The notes: generated by a model from the letters alone, not told the origin. DNA of 64,000 bases from Parvularculaceae bacterium (GCA_021776475.1 JAJFFV010000006.1:310001-374000), one strand, 5' to 3'. Positions 9,164-19,175 are shown, counted from the stretch's first letter. Made by a program: numbers and translations.

Positions 9164-10002
9164 AAGCCGCCTGCATCCAGATGCGCTCAGGGCTGTCACG
9201 TGGCGCCAATATCAAAGCCGTATCGGAGTTGATTGCTCAGGCTGCTGACAAAGGGGCGGAACTCGTCCTGACGCCCGAAATGACTAACATTGTTGATCGC
9301 AAACCGAGACGGCTTTTTGAAAACTTGCCAGAAGAGGGGGCTTTCGAGGAGATCGACGCGTTTGCGGCATTGGCGAAAAAGCATCAAATTCATCTGGTAA
9401 TCGGCTCCATGGCTGTTGCACTTAACAAGAAATTTGGTGAACGCCGGGCGGCGAACCGAAGTTATTTTTTCAATCCCGCCGGCGTCGTGATCAATACCTA
9501 CGACAAAATTCACATGTTTGATGTCGATCTGCCAGACGGCGAGAGTTGGAAAGAATCAAGTATTTATGCACCGGGCGAGAAGATAGTATGCACTGAAACG
9601 ACCGTTGGACGGATTGGCCATTCAATCTGCTATGATGTGAGGTTTCCGGGGCTCTACCGTAAATTGGCGCAGGCAGGAGCAGAAATTATTCTGATACCGG
9701 CAGCCTTCACCTACCAGACCGGCAAAGCGCATTGGAAAAGCTTGCTCCGGGCGCGGGCGATCGAAACCGGGTCTTTTGTCATGGCCGCTGCGCAGGGCGG
9801 GGAGCACGAGGACGGTCGGCATACCTGGGGACACAGTATGATCATTGATCCGTGGGGGGAGGTGCTGGCTGAGAAAGCCGACACGGAACCAGGGGTAATT
9901 GTGGCGGATATCGACCTTGAAAAAGTCAGAGAAGTGCGCCAGCGGATCCCGAACTTGTCCCTTGAATGCGACTTCAAAGTAACCAATATTAAGGCAGTAT
10001 GA
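9160..10002 (+). CDS. Carbon-nitrogen hydrolase, Nit1/Nit2 type
   Basis: 280 residues from a TTG start at 9160 that overlaps the grxC stop; the N-terminus KAACIQMRSG is needed for the first beta strand, so the later ATG at 9181 is unlikely. The nitrilase triad is present: Glu40 (LTPEM), Lys116 (YDKIHMFDVDLP) and Cys157 (SICYDVRFP). The DVDLPDGESWKES stretch is typical of the Nit1/Nit2 branch, whose members hydrolyse deaminated glutathione or omega-amidates. Adjacency to glutaredoxin makes a glutathione-repair role attractive, but the substrate is inferred. Confidence 0.88.
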   Translation: MKAACIQMRSGLSRGANIKAVSELIAQAADKGAELVLTPEMTNIVDRKPRRLFENLPEEGAFEEIDAFAALAKKHQIHLVIGSMAVALNKKFGERRAANRSYFFNPAGVVINTYDKIHMFDVDLPDGESWKESSIYAPGEKIVCTETTVGRIGHSICYDVRFPGLYRKLAQAGAEIILIPAAFTYQTGKAHWKSLLRARAIETGSFVMAAAQGGEHEDGRHTWGHSMIIDPWGEVLAEKADTEPGVIVADIDLEKVREVRQRIPNLSLECDFKVTNIKAV

Positions 10003-10454
10003 TAAAGTATCAGTTGAAATGTGATCAGCACCACGAATTTGAGGGCTGGTTCAGTAACTCCCAGGATTATGATGATCAGGCTGCGCGCGGTCTGCTCGAA
10101 TGTCCTGGATGTGGATCTTCGACTATTGAGAAAGCGTTGATGTCACCGTCCGTCGCGCGCAGCGGTGCGATTTCTCAATCGTCGGCCAGGGAAGAAAAAG
10201 TGGCTGCCTTTAAGCGGGATATCAATGAGGCAGCGCGCAAAGCAAAAGACTATGTCGAAAAAAACTTCGATAATGTCGGCAAGAAATTCCCGGAAGAAGC
10301 GCGCCGTATTCATTACGGGGAAACGAGCGAGCGCAAGATCTATGGCGAGGCGACCGCAGTTGAGATCAAAGAGCTGGTGGAAGAGGGCGTTGAAGTTGCG
10401 CCCGTGCCACAACCTGAACCGGCTGACGAAGACATCAAAAAGAAGCTTAACTAG
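9999..10454 (+). CDS. DUF1178 family protein
   Basis: 151 residues, overlapping the nitrilase by ATGA. The N-terminus holds a likely zinc site with Cys8, nearby His residues and CPGCG (Cys35, Cys38), followed by a charged helical region and an acidic/proline-rich tail ending KKKLN. DUF1178 proteins are widespread in alpha- and betaproteobacteria with no established function. The conserved link to nitrilase and glutaredoxin genes is the main clue. Confidence 0.88.
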   Translation: MIKYQLKCDQHHEFEGWFSNSQDYDDQAARGLLECPGCGSSTIEKALMSPSVARSGAISQSSAREEKVAAFKRDINEAARKAKDYVEKNFDNVGKKFPEEARRIHYGETSERKIYGEATAVEIKELVEEGVEVAPVPQPEPADEDIKKKLN

Positions 10455-10582
10455 CATCTGCGGCCTGGGGCTGATTCCCGTGCACCGATATTGCTTGGCT
10501 CCCCTCGGTGCGGAACCTTTGAGCCTCCTGAAATAATAACACAGCTCACCCCGGTTACACAGCCCAGTGGGGCCACGCAATT

Positions 10583-11920
10583 TTACTTCGCCAATGCGAT
10601 ATCCGAAGCGCCGGTGGGTGTTCTGAGGAGTCTTCCAAATTCGTCCCAACGCTGATCATTGGTCTCCGCATTAGCTTCTATATAGGCTTTGATCATGTTA
10701 TATCCGAGCGAATAATTGATCACATAGCCCCGATAGGTCTCCATAAAATCAACAGACTGTTCAGCCCGGCTTTTGGAAACAAGACTGTATTTCTGAACGG
10801 TTTCAACCGCCTGGTCTCTGGTGATCTCGCCGTCAAGGTATTTGCGAGCAACGTATACGGTCACAAATTGCAGTTGGCGCGTTGCCTCAGCGACTTCTCC
10901 TTGAACAGGCGCCAGTGCCGGATCGAGGCCCGCGATCGGGTACAAGACATCTCTTTCGTACGCGAGCTTTTCGTCTGCCGGAAATGCGATGTCGACCCCG
11001 TAGTTAGCCGACCCTTCTGCAAAAAACGCACCGGGGCTGAAGAGCGGAAAAACGTAAAATTCAATCCAGCCGTTTTCCTTCAAAAGATTGCGCTCAGTAA
11101 ATATGTTCCAGACATGGTGGCCGGGGTATCCTTCGTGACAGCCGAGATCAAGTGCCCTGCTGATCCGGAAAGGCTGGTCGAGATTGATCTGGATCAGGCT
11201 CTCAAAATCGCCCTGATAATAATTGTAGCCGCTCCACGGTTTGTCACGAACCAGTTCGAGCACGAATTTCTCGTTTTCCGGCAAAACGTAATGCTGCAGC
11301 GTGCGTGCGCGACACTCCGCAATAGCGGTACGGATAATTTCTTCAATCTTGTCATCCGGTACGGTCAGTTGTTGTTGAAGGGCGTCACGACGCTCGGCCA
11401 CAGAGCCTTCGCCTGGCAATACTGCATCGAGTTTTGCCAGCGCCGCATCGAATGTTGCGGTATCAATCACCGGCACCACCGCGTCATAGATGAGCGCCGT
11501 TTCGTCGTTGAAACCAAGTGTTTCGCCCCGCACCATGCGGATCCGGGCCATCATGGCTCGAACGTTACCGCGGAGCATTTTTACGCGTGCCAGTTCACTC
11601 TCAACCGGTTTGGTGAGGGCGAGTTCTGCCGCCAGGCCGGTGGCTTCTTCAAAAAGCTCACTCAGGGATTTTTCTGCGGCAAGAGCTTCCTCACGCCATT
11701 CTCCCGGGCCAGTATAAGCATCGACGTAGTTTTCGTCATATTCGCCGAATGCGAGTGCCAGCACGACATAGGCGCGCGCGATTTCATCAACCGGCCTGAC
11801 CGAAGGGTCAGTCACAATCTCCTGTTTGCTCTGTTCGGGGGCAGTTTCTAACGATTTGTCAGCAACTTTGTCGCAAGCCGCAAGGCAAAGAGACAAAGCG
11901 GCGAAGACTAGATAACGCAT
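10583..11920 (-). CDS. DUF885-like lipoprotein, putative metallopeptidase
   Basis: 445 residues. A lipoprotein signal ends in the lipobox LAAC (Cys16), so the protein should be lipid-anchored. The middle contains CHEGYPGHHVWN, a HExxPGHH pattern like the putative zinc site of DUF885 proteins, followed about 30 residues later by FFAEGSANYG, which could give the downstream Glu. DUF885 members are predicted metallopeptidases with few tested examples. The gene stands alone, convergent with DUF1178 and in the same direction as ubiG, with 68 bases between. Confidence 0.65.
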   Translation of the reverse strand: MRYLVFAALSLCLAACDKVADKSLETAPEQSKQEIVTDPSVRPVDEIARAYVVLALAFGEYDENYVDAYTGPGEWREEALAAEKSLSELFEEATGLAAELALTKPVESELARVKMLRGNVRAMMARIRMVRGETLGFNDETALIYDAVVPVIDTATFDAALAKLDAVLPGEGSVAERRDALQQQLTVPDDKIEEIIRTAIAECRARTLQHYVLPENEKFVLELVRDKPWSGYNYYQGDFESLIQINLDQPFRISRALDLGCHEGYPGHHVWNIFTERNLLKENGWIEFYVFPLFSPGAFFAEGSANYGVDIAFPADEKLAYERDVLYPIAGLDPALAPVQGEVAEATRQLQFVTVYVARKYLDGEITRDQAVETVQKYSLVSKSRAEQSVDFMETYRGYVINYSLGYNMIKAYIEANAETNDQRWDEFGRLLRTPTGASDIALAK

Positions 11921-11988
11921 GGGTGTTCCCTTTGAGGTTTGGGCGCACTTTAAGCGGGATACTGGGGCAACTGCAAACGCTCAAAAAA

Positions 11989-12735
11989 CTAGGGGCGAAC
12001 CGCGGTCACCATATAATTGACGGAGGCGTCATCAGTAATCCTCCATGCATCGAGCAATGGTCTATAGGAGATGCCGACGGGCACCCGTACTTGCAACCCC
12101 GCGTTCTCGAGGGCGTCTCTGATTTCCGTCGGCCGCACGAATTTGCGCGGATCGTGAGTGCCGGCTGGAAGCCAGCGCAGGACGTATTCAGCGCCAATTT
12201 TAGCCGTCAGCAGCGCCTTCATTGTGCGATTGATCGTAGCCACAATCATGATCCCGCCCGGCCTCAAGAGCCTGGCTGATTTACTCAGGAACAACTCAAC
12301 ATCGGCGACGTGCTCGACTACTTCAAGGTTAAGTACCACATCGAACGGTCCTTCGCCCGCTTCACATAACGCCTCGACCGTGGTTGCGCGGTAGTCGATT
12401 TCCAGGTCTTGCTCAGCGGCGTGAGCGAGGGCAGTTTTTACATTTTTCTCGGCAGCATCAATGCCTATGACCTGCGCGCCGAGGCGTGCCATCGGTTCTG
12501 AGACGAGACCTCCACCGCAGCCGATATCGATAAGGCGCAAACCCCTGAAGGGTTTTTTGCCGTGTCGGTCGAGGCTTAGATGTTCACAGATCTCGTTTCT
12601 GATATGACCGAGCCGGATGGGGTTAAATTTGTGCAGCGGTTTGAATTTACCGAACGGATCCCACCATTCAGCCGCTATCGCAGAAAACTTCTCGATCTCT
12701 TCTTGATCTATGGTCGTGGTCGCTGATGCGGGCAT
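11989..12735 (-). CDS. ubiG: Ubiquinone biosynthesis O-methyltransferase UbiG
   Basis: 248 residues, the normal UbiG size. UbiG carries out both O-methylation steps of ubiquinone synthesis. Diagnostic segments are the N-terminal EIEKFSAIAAEWWDPFGKFKPLH, the SAM-binding LRLIDIGCGGGLVSEPMARLG, and VVLNLEVVEHVADVELFL. The C-terminal LPAGTHDPRKFVRPTEI is also typical. It is divergent from lysC with about 125 bases between. Confidence 0.96.
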   Translation of the reverse strand: MPASATTTIDQEEIEKFSAIAAEWWDPFGKFKPLHKFNPIRLGHIRNEICEHLSLDRHGKKPFRGLRLIDIGCGGGLVSEPMARLGAQVIGIDAAEKNVKTALAHAAEQDLEIDYRATTVEALCEAGEGPFDVVLNLEVVEHVADVELFLSKSARLLRPGGIMIVATINRTMKALLTAKIGAEYVLRWLPAGTHDPRKFVRPTEIRDALENAGLQVRVPVGISYRPLLDAWRITDDASVNYMVTAVRP

Positions 12736-12860
12736 GTCGGGATTGCGGCTCCTTTTACGTTTTTTACGCCTTGCTTTGGCCAGAGTGCCTGATTACGAGG
12801 ATGATCCTCATTTATACTGCATATAGTAGAGGCTACTCTCTTTCGTATATAGTCAAAGAA

Positions 12861-14171
12861 ATGCCAATGTCTTCGTCGCCACAACATAAAATGACCAATT
12901 CCAGGGTCGTTCTGAAATTCGGCGGTACCTCGGTGGCTGATCTAGACCGCATCGCTAATGTGGCGGAATTTGTAAAACTTGAGGCGGATGCAGGCTATGG
13001 TGTTGTCGTCGTTGTTTCGGCAATGGCGGGCGAGACCAACCGCCTGGTCGATCTGGTGCACCGTGCTATTGGCACGGGTATCTCCGTGGACAGTAATTTG
13101 CGTGAATATGACGCCGTGGTTTCCTCTGGCGAACAGGTTACTTCGGGCCTGCTGGCGCTTACATTGCAGCGCCAGGGTTATCGGGCCAGGTCATGGCAGG
13201 GTTGGCAAATCCCCCTCAAAACTAGTGATGGTCATGGTCGGGCACGTATAGCCTCGATACCCGATGATGTTGTCGGGGCAGCCGTCGATAGCGGTGAAAT
13301 AGCCATTGTCGCCGGTTTTCAGGGCATCACCGAAGAAGGTCGAATATCGACCCTTGGCCGCGGTGGCTCCGACACGACGGCCGTTGCATTGGCGGCGGCC
13401 CTTGGCGCCGAGCGCTGCGACATTTATACTGATATTGATGGTGTCTACACCACGGACCCGCGTATTAGCTCGAACGCCAGACGCCTTGAACGCATATCCT
13501 ATGAAGAAATGCTGGAAATGGCGTCGCTGGGGGCCAAAGTTCTGCAAACGAGATCAGTGGAACTGGCGATGGCCCATAATGTGAACCTGCGCGTGCTTAG
13601 TAGTTTTGCCGATCCGAAAGAAGCCCGAAATGGCGCCCTTCAACCGTGTACGGTTATATGTAGTGAGGATGAAATTGTGGAACAACACATAGTCAGCGGC
13701 GTAACCCATAGTGATTCCGAGGCTAAGATCAGCCTCATGACCGTGCCCGATGAGCCGGGCAGAGCTGCGCGTATTTTCACTGAACTGGCGGCTGCGGATA
13801 TCAATGTCGACATGATCGTACAAAGTGCAGCGAAAACTGCAAAAGCTGCTAATATCTCTTTTTCACTTGACGAAGCGGATGTCGCGCGCGCTCAGGAATT
13901 GCTTGCTACTCTGAAACAAGACATCGGGTATACAGATGTTGTAGCTGATAGGAATGTATCCAAAGTATCGGTCATTGGTGTTGGCATGAAGTCACATGCC
14001 GGCGTGGCCGCGACGATGTTTCAGACGCTGGCTGAACGCAGCATCAATATTCTCAATATTTCCACTTCGGAAATAAGAATCAGCGTTCTCATCCATTCCG
14101 AATATACGGAGCTGGCTGTCCGGGCCCTGCATCAGGCATACGGATTGCAGGAAATGGCAGAAACATCCTGA
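12861..14171 (+). CDS. lysC: Aspartate kinase
   Basis: 436 residues from ATG 12861. Alternatives at 12867 and 12891 are equally possible because no strong ribosome-binding site is visible. LysC phosphorylates L-aspartate, the first step to lysine, threonine, methionine and diaminopimelate. The kinase domain opens with VVLKFGGTSVAD and contains GRGGSDTTAVALAAALGAERCDIYTDIDGVYTTDPR. Two C-terminal ACT domains (ISLMTVPDEPGRAARIF and VSVIGVGMKSHAGVAATMF) indicate allosteric amino acid control. It is six bases from ptsP. Confidence 0.96.
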   Translation: MPMSSSPQHKMTNSRVVLKFGGTSVADLDRIANVAEFVKLEADAGYGVVVVVSAMAGETNRLVDLVHRAIGTGISVDSNLREYDAVVSSGEQVTSGLLALTLQRQGYRARSWQGWQIPLKTSDGHGRARIASIPDDVVGAAVDSGEIAIVAGFQGITEEGRISTLGRGGSDTTAVALAAALGAERCDIYTDIDGVYTTDPRISSNARRLERISYEEMLEMASLGAKVLQTRSVELAMAHNVNLRVLSSFADPKEARNGALQPCTVICSEDEIVEQHIVSGVTHSDSEAKISLMTVPDEPGRAARIFTELAAADINVDMIVQSAAKTAKAANISFSLDEADVARAQELLATLKQDIGYTDVVADRNVSKVSVIGVGMKSHAGVAATMFQTLAERSINILNISTSEIRISVLIHSEYTELAVRALHQAYGLQEMAETS

Positions 14172-14177
14172 TAAAAT

Positions 14178-16469
14178 ATGAGTGATACTGATAACATAAG
14201 TCACCCTTACAGACCGGGGGGAAGTTCACCAAGAGTGCTTTTGCGCCGGTTGCGTGAAGTGATGGCTGTTGAGGAAGGCGCGCAGGAGCGTCTCGATAAA
14301 CTTACAGAAGCCATCGCCTCGAATATGGTTGCCGATGTATGTTCGATTTACTTGCGACGCGACGACGACGTGCTGGAGCTGTTTGCGACGGTGGGATTGA
14401 AACCGGCTGCCGTACATAAGACCCGCCTTGCCTGGGGAGAGGGTCTAGTTGGTTTTGTGGCTTTGAACGCCCAACCAGTCAGCATAGGCGAAGCGCAGAG
14501 CCATCCCTCATTCTCATTTCGACCGGAAGTCGGAGAAGAATTGTTGAACGCGTTCCTTGGCGTGCCGATTATCCGCACCGGGCAAGTGATCGGCGTATTG
14601 GTGGTTCAGAACAAGGTTACGCGCCGCTACACGGAAGAGGAAATGGAAGCAGCGCAGCTCGTTGCAACTGTTTTGGCTGAAATCGTTGCAGCTGGCGATT
14701 TGCTTGAAAAAGCGGATACCGCCGAGGTTGATCGGGTTTTGCATCGAGCTGAGCAGCTGCAGGGCTCGCCAATCGTCGATGGGATCATGATCGGTGTTGC
14801 AGCGTTGCATGAACCGCCTGCGCCCAAGCACAAAGTTTTTGCCGAGGATGTTGCCGCGGAAGTGCAGCGGTTGAAGGCTGGTATCGTTCGTCTACAAAAA
14901 TCGGTCGATGATATGATTGCCCAAAATCAGCAACTGAGTGGGATTTCGCGGGATGTAATCGACGTCTATCGGCTTTTTGCTTATGACAAAGGCTGGGCAA
15001 AACGGCTTGAGGAAGCGGTGCTTTCCGGACTGACTTGCGAATCAGCCGTTGAACAGGTGCAGGCGGAAAACCGTAAGCGGATGCGCCGTGCGACGGATCC
15101 GTACATTCGAGAGCGCCTCCATGATCTGGACGATCTGTCCCGGCGATTGCTCCGTTCGCTGTCGGGTAAGTCCCGTAAAGACGAACTGAAACTGCCGAAA
15201 AAGGCAATCCTTTTCGCGCATTCGCTGGGGCCGGCAGAACTCCTTGAGTTTGATCGAAAAAAACTCGCCGGTATCGTTCTGGCGGAGGGGTCAGACACAT
15301 CTCATGCTGCGATCGTCGCTCGCTCGCTCGGAATACCGATGGTCGGCCGCTGTTCGGCGGCGGTGGATCGTGTGGAGGTAGGCGATCGGGCTATCGTTGA
15401 CGGTGGTAGCGGTGAAGTTCATATCCGTCCGGATAAAGACGTTATAGATGCTTACAAAGAGAAACTTGCGCTTTTTTCGGCGGCGCAACAGGAATATGCC
15501 AAACTTAGAGATTTGCCGTGTGTGACAAGGGACGGTACCGAAATTGAGTTGTTTCTTAATGCAGGCCTTGCCCTCGACATGCCTCATCTTGAGACAACCG
15601 GTGCCAGCGGGATCGGGCTCTTTCGCACTGAATTACAGTTTCTTATCGGACCGCAATTGCCAACTTCCGCTTCACAGGAGGAATTATATACGCAGGTTCT
15701 TGATGAAGCTAAGGGTAAACCGGTGGTGTTCCGTACCGCTGATCTCGGTAGTGACAAGGCCGCACCCTATATGAATGTGTCGCGCGAATCCAATCCGGCA
15801 ATGGGGTGGAGAGGGTTGCGCATGTCGATCGATCGGGAAGGGTTGATCAGACCGCAACTTCGAGCCCTGCTTGCAGCGGGTGCAAATCGCGAGCTGAATA
15901 TTCTTCTGCCGCTTGTAACGATAAGAGAAGAAATCATTGCGGCCCGAGAGATCATTGACAAGGAAATTGACCGGCGTGTGCGCAAGAAGTTGCCGTTGCC
16001 TTCAACGATCAACGTTGGCGCGATGGTCGAAATACCATCGGCGGCATGGCGGTTGGAGCATATTGCACCATTGGTGGACTTTTTGTCGCTCGGCGGGAAC
16101 GATCTGGCGCAGTTTTTCTTCGCGGCCGATCGCGAGTCCGACAGGATGGCAGGCAGATACGATCCCCTGCATCCCGGGTTTTTGAGTTTTCTTGGAATGG
16201 CTGCGGACAAGGCGAACAGGGCGGGCAAACCCCTAACTTATTGCGGTGAGCAAGCGGCTGATCCGCTGATGGCAATGGCGCTGATGGCGCTCGATTTTCT
16301 CCGGATTTCTGTTTCAGCTTCGTCAGTTGGTCCATTGAAAAAATTAATCCGCGCGCTCGACCTCAACGATTTGACGGCGTGGTTAGAGCCGCGACTACAA
16401 TCATCGACACACAGCCTGCGCAGTGAATTGCAGGATTATGTGACAGGTCACAATCTACCCTTGAATTGA
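14178..16469 (+). CDS. ptsP: PEP-protein phosphotransferase PtsP (enzyme I-Ntr)
   Basis: 763 residues. An N-terminal GAF domain (about 30-170) is followed by the enzyme I domains: a phosphohistidine swivel domain with SDTSHAAIVARSLGIPMVG (His376) and a C-terminal PEP-binding barrel with GIGLFRTELQFL, VFRTADLGSDKAAPY and LSLGGNDLAQFFFAADR. PtsP phosphorylates NPr from PEP and feeds the nitrogen-related phosphotransfer chain; the GAF domain commonly senses glutamine/2-oxoglutarate balance. The lysC-ptsP order is conserved in alphaproteobacteria. NPr and EIIA-Ntr genes are not in this window. Confidence 0.96.
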   Translation: MSDTDNISHPYRPGGSSPRVLLRRLREVMAVEEGAQERLDKLTEAIASNMVADVCSIYLRRDDDVLELFATVGLKPAAVHKTRLAWGEGLVGFVALNAQPVSIGEAQSHPSFSFRPEVGEELLNAFLGVPIIRTGQVIGVLVVQNKVTRRYTEEEMEAAQLVATVLAEIVAAGDLLEKADTAEVDRVLHRAEQLQGSPIVDGIMIGVAALHEPPAPKHKVFAEDVAAEVQRLKAGIVRLQKSVDDMIAQNQQLSGISRDVIDVYRLFAYDKGWAKRLEEAVLSGLTCESAVEQVQAENRKRMRRATDPYIRERLHDLDDLSRRLLRSLSGKSRKDELKLPKKAILFAHSLGPAELLEFDRKKLAGIVLAEGSDTSHAAIVARSLGIPMVGRCSAAVDRVEVGDRAIVDGGSGEVHIRPDKDVIDAYKEKLALFSAAQQEYAKLRDLPCVTRDGTEIELFLNAGLALDMPHLETTGASGIGLFRTELQFLIGPQLPTSASQEELYTQVLDEAKGKPVVFRTADLGSDKAAPYMNVSRESNPAMGWRGLRMSIDREGLIRPQLRALLAAGANRELNILLPLVTIREEIIAAREIIDKEIDRRVRKKLPLPSTINVGAMVEIPSAAWRLEHIAPLVDFLSLGGNDLAQFFFAADRESDRMAGRYDPLHPGFLSFLGMAADKANRAGKPLTYCGEQAADPLMAMALMALDFLRISVSASSVGPLKKLIRALDLNDLTAWLEPRLQSSTHSLRSELQDYVTGHNLPLN

Positions 16470-16674
16470 AGTGTGAGCTTTCTCCCGCTCTGTTAACCAT
16501 TTTGTCGCCCTACGGATAAAGAATTTCGCCGAATAGATTGCATGATAGTTGAAAATTAGCCAGTTTGGCATCATTCTGGCATCGTTTTTCCCGAATTTGG
16601 TTTAAATCCGACCCGTTTTAGGGTTAACATAGAATAGCTATCAGAGTGAGCGATGGCTGTGGGGTTAGTGGCAT

Positions 16675-17928
16675 ATGTCCAGTGTGGCTGACATTGTAGA
16701 GTTACAGGAAGAGCGTTCCAAACGCGTCCCTCTAACAGATAATGAATTTGCGACCGCCGGTGCGATGCTCAAGGCTGCGCGCGAAGCGGCCGGATGTTCG
16801 CTTGAGGACGTTCACGAAGCGACGAATGTCAGGCCAGATTATCTTGAATCTATCGAAATGATGGACATCAAGAGCCTGCCAATTCCGGCTTATACCTCTG
16901 GGTTTGTTAAAGCTTACGCACAGTTTCTAGAACTCCCTTACGAGGCTCTGGTTACTCGTTTCCGTAAAGAAGCCGGATATGAAACCTCTCCGATTGCGCC
17001 GGAACTACCAGTTGCACCAAAGAATGATCTTGCAGGCGGGCGTGAATTGTCTCTTCTTGCGGTTGTCGGAATCCTGTTTTTTGTGATCTGGGTCGCCTAT
17101 CAGATTACGCGGCCACCTCAAGATACCGGCCCGGTTGAAGTGCAGGGTACCCCGTTGCAACAGCGTCCAATCAATGAGCCGGAAATTTCCTATACCGCTG
17201 AAAACGAATTGCCGGCGATACCAAGCGATACGACTGCACCGATTGAAGAAGCTTCTGCGAACACGATCGACCTGATGATAAATGAACCAGAGCAACCAGC
17301 GTCAAATGAAGAACGGCGTGCTGCTGAAATCGAGCCAGCTCCTCAACAGCCGAGAGAGACTGCTCCTGACACAGAAGATATTGTCACAGATGGCGTCGCC
17401 GATACTGCCGGTGATGTGACGGCGCTTGAAAACGTCGACTTTGAGACAGATGCTAATGATGTTTCTGCTGCCGGGTTACTGTCAGCACCTGCCGATGAAT
17501 ATGTCGAAGATGCCGAGATCGGAGCCGAGGCACTTCAAGAACAATTCCTGAGCGATGTTGAACAACCGACGATTTTGCCAGAGCGGGATGACGCGCTGGC
17601 AGGCTCTGAAGCCATTGTCGACCCGACACCGACACCAGTTACCCAGCCTGTCATAACCGAGCCGGTGCGGGTCAGAATGATCTCACCAATTTATCCAGCA
17701 AGGTGCCAGCGCCGTGCGACAGAGCTTGAGCGTGTTGTTGTCAATTTTGATGTAAACAGTGCTGGAAAGCCGATAAATCAGCGTGTCGCCCGGACAACCA
17801 ACTCCTGCTTCAACAACGCAACTCTCAATGCGGTAGACAGGTGGTCATTCCAGCCAGCAACCCGCAACGGGGTGCCTGTGCCGTCTTTTGGCCGCTCCGC
17901 GGAATTCTCTTTCAAACTGCCTGAATAA
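16675..17928 (+). CDS. RodZ-like HTH membrane protein with C-terminal TonB-like domain
   Basis: 417 residues. Residues about 26-100 form an HTH_25/RodZ-type helix-turn-helix (LKAAREAAGCSLEDVHEAT ... FVKAYAQFLEL). One transmembrane helix lies at about 124-144, then a long acidic, proline-rich periplasmic linker with low complexity. The last 85 residues (from MISPIYPARCQRRATELERV) match a TonB C-terminal energy-transducer domain, including a VxxWxFxPA-like segment (VDRWSFQPATRNG). RodZ bridges MreB to the cell wall machinery; the TonB-like end is unexpected and could bind the outer membrane or a periplasmic partner. The gene precedes ispG. The 205-base upstream gap has TTAAC half-sites. Confidence 0.8.
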   Translation: MSSVADIVELQEERSKRVPLTDNEFATAGAMLKAAREAAGCSLEDVHEATNVRPDYLESIEMMDIKSLPIPAYTSGFVKAYAQFLELPYEALVTRFRKEAGYETSPIAPELPVAPKNDLAGGRELSLLAVVGILFFVIWVAYQITRPPQDTGPVEVQGTPLQQRPINEPEISYTAENELPAIPSDTTAPIEEASANTIDLMINEPEQPASNEERRAAEIEPAPQQPRETAPDTEDIVTDGVADTAGDVTALENVDFETDANDVSAAGLLSAPADEYVEDAEIGAEALQEQFLSDVEQPTILPERDDALAGSEAIVDPTPTPVTQPVITEPVRVRMISPIYPARCQRRATELERVVVNFDVNSAGKPINQRVARTTNSCFNNATLNAVDRWSFQPATRNGVPVPSFGRSAEFSFKLPE

Positions 17929-18000
17929 GGACGTTTTGCTGGTCAATTTTGACCGAAACCTGACATTCCTGTACGACCTCTAAACTTCCCTTGACAGGGC

Positions 18001-18017
18001 GGTGAATTGAATTCACC
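18001..18017. promoter_or_regulatory. Inverted repeat GGTGAATT-G-AATTCACC upstream of ispG
   Basis: A perfect 8-bp inverted repeat centred on one G lies 15 bases before the ispG start and just downstream of TTGACA (17991-17996), which could be a -35 element. The arrangement would suit an operator in the core promoter or a hairpin near the ribosome-binding site. No cognate regulator is known to me. Confidence 0.35.
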
Positions 18018-18032
18018 TGCATCCTTGAGGTT

Positions 18033-19154
18033 ATGATGAGTATTAGACCCTGGCGTGATATAGAACGACGAGAATGCCGACGGATCATGGTCGGTGATGT
18101 TCCTGTGGGTGGAGGCGCGCCGATCGCTGTCCAGTCGATGACGAACACCCTGACGTCTGATGCCAAGGCGACTTTACAACAAATTGAAGAAATTGCGGAG
18201 GCGGGGGCAGATATTGTTCGCGTATCGTGTCCGGATGAAGCTTCGACGGCCGCGATGAAAGAGATTTGTTCGTACTCGAGCGTTCCAATTGTCGCGGATA
18301 TTCACTTTCACTACAAACGGGCCATTGAGGCTGCTAAAGCGGGTGCGGCCTGCCTCAGGATCAATCCCGGTAATATCGGTGCTGAAGCACGGGTCAAAGA
18401 GGTGATCCAGGCAGCCAAGGACAATGGCTGTTCAATGCGGATCGGCGTGAACGGTGGATCGCTTGAACGACATCTTTTGGAAAAATATGGTGAACCTTGT
18501 CCGGAAGCCATGATCGAAAGCGCCCTCGACCACGCACGGATCCTTCAGGAAAACGACTTTCACGAGTTCAAAATATCTGTGAAAGCATCTGACTTGTTTT
18601 TGACGGTTGCGGCATATCAAGGGCTGTCTGACGCGATTGATTGCCCACTACATCTTGGTGTTACCGAAGCTGGGGGTGCCCGAATCGGGTCGGTCAAATC
18701 CGCGATCGGCCTTGGGTCGCTTTTATGGGCTGGGATCGGGGATACAATCAGGATTTCTTTGTCTGCCGACCCAGTGGAGGAAGTGAAAGTCGGTTTTGAC
18801 CTTCTGAAAAGTCTTGGCCTCCGGCATCGCGGCATCAACATTATTTCTTGCCCGTCCTGTGCCCGGCAGGGATTTGAGGTGATTAAAACCGTCGAAATTC
18901 TGGAAGAAAAGCTGGCACATATTTCGACACCGATGACATTATCGATCATCGGTTGTGTGGTGAACGGTCCAGGAGAGGCGAGAGAAACGGATATCGGTTT
19001 CACCGGTGGCGGTGCCGATCAGGGAATGGTCTATATTGCCGGATTGCCGGACCATAAGATGTCTAACGATAAAATGGTCGACCACATTGTAGAACTGGTG
19101 GAAAAGAAGGCTGTCGAAATTGAGGCAGCACGGCAACTGACCGCCGCTGAATAG
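18033..19154 (+). CDS. ispG: 4-hydroxy-3-methylbut-2-en-1-yl diphosphate synthase IspG
   Basis: 373 residues, the short bacterial form. IspG is the [4Fe-4S] enzyme of the MEP isoprenoid pathway that converts MEcPP to HMBPP. The cluster ligands are visible as Cys273 and Cys276 (SCPSCARQG) and Cys308 (GCVVNGPGE), spaced as in E. coli. The N-terminal TIM barrel has VQSMTNT and RVSCPDE. Either ATG 18033 or 18036 may be used. It lies 21 bases upstream of prfA and probably shares its transcript. Confidence 0.97.
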   Translation: MMSIRPWRDIERRECRRIMVGDVPVGGGAPIAVQSMTNTLTSDAKATLQQIEEIAEAGADIVRVSCPDEASTAAMKEICSYSSVPIVADIHFHYKRAIEAAKAGAACLRINPGNIGAEARVKEVIQAAKDNGCSMRIGVNGGSLERHLLEKYGEPCPEAMIESALDHARILQENDFHEFKISVKASDLFLTVAAYQGLSDAIDCPLHLGVTEAGGARIGSVKSAIGLGSLLWAGIGDTIRISLSADPVEEVKVGFDLLKSLGLRHRGINIISCPSCARQGFEVIKTVEILEEKLAHISTPMTLSIIGCVVNGPGEARETDIGFTGGGADQGMVYIAGLPDHKMSNDKMVDHIVELVEKKAVEIEAARQLTAAE

Positions 19155-19175
19155 TCACAGAGAAGACATATCGCT

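Noticed and set aside
10482-10511. Stem GCACCGA/TCGGTGC between DUF1178 and the DUF885-like gene as a terminator
   Set aside because: The loop is 16 bases and there is no T tract; too weak to call.
10868-11851. 327-codon plus-strand frame opposite the DUF885-like gene
   Set aside because: It is antisense to a gene with lipobox and metal motif, and lacks a recognisable domain.
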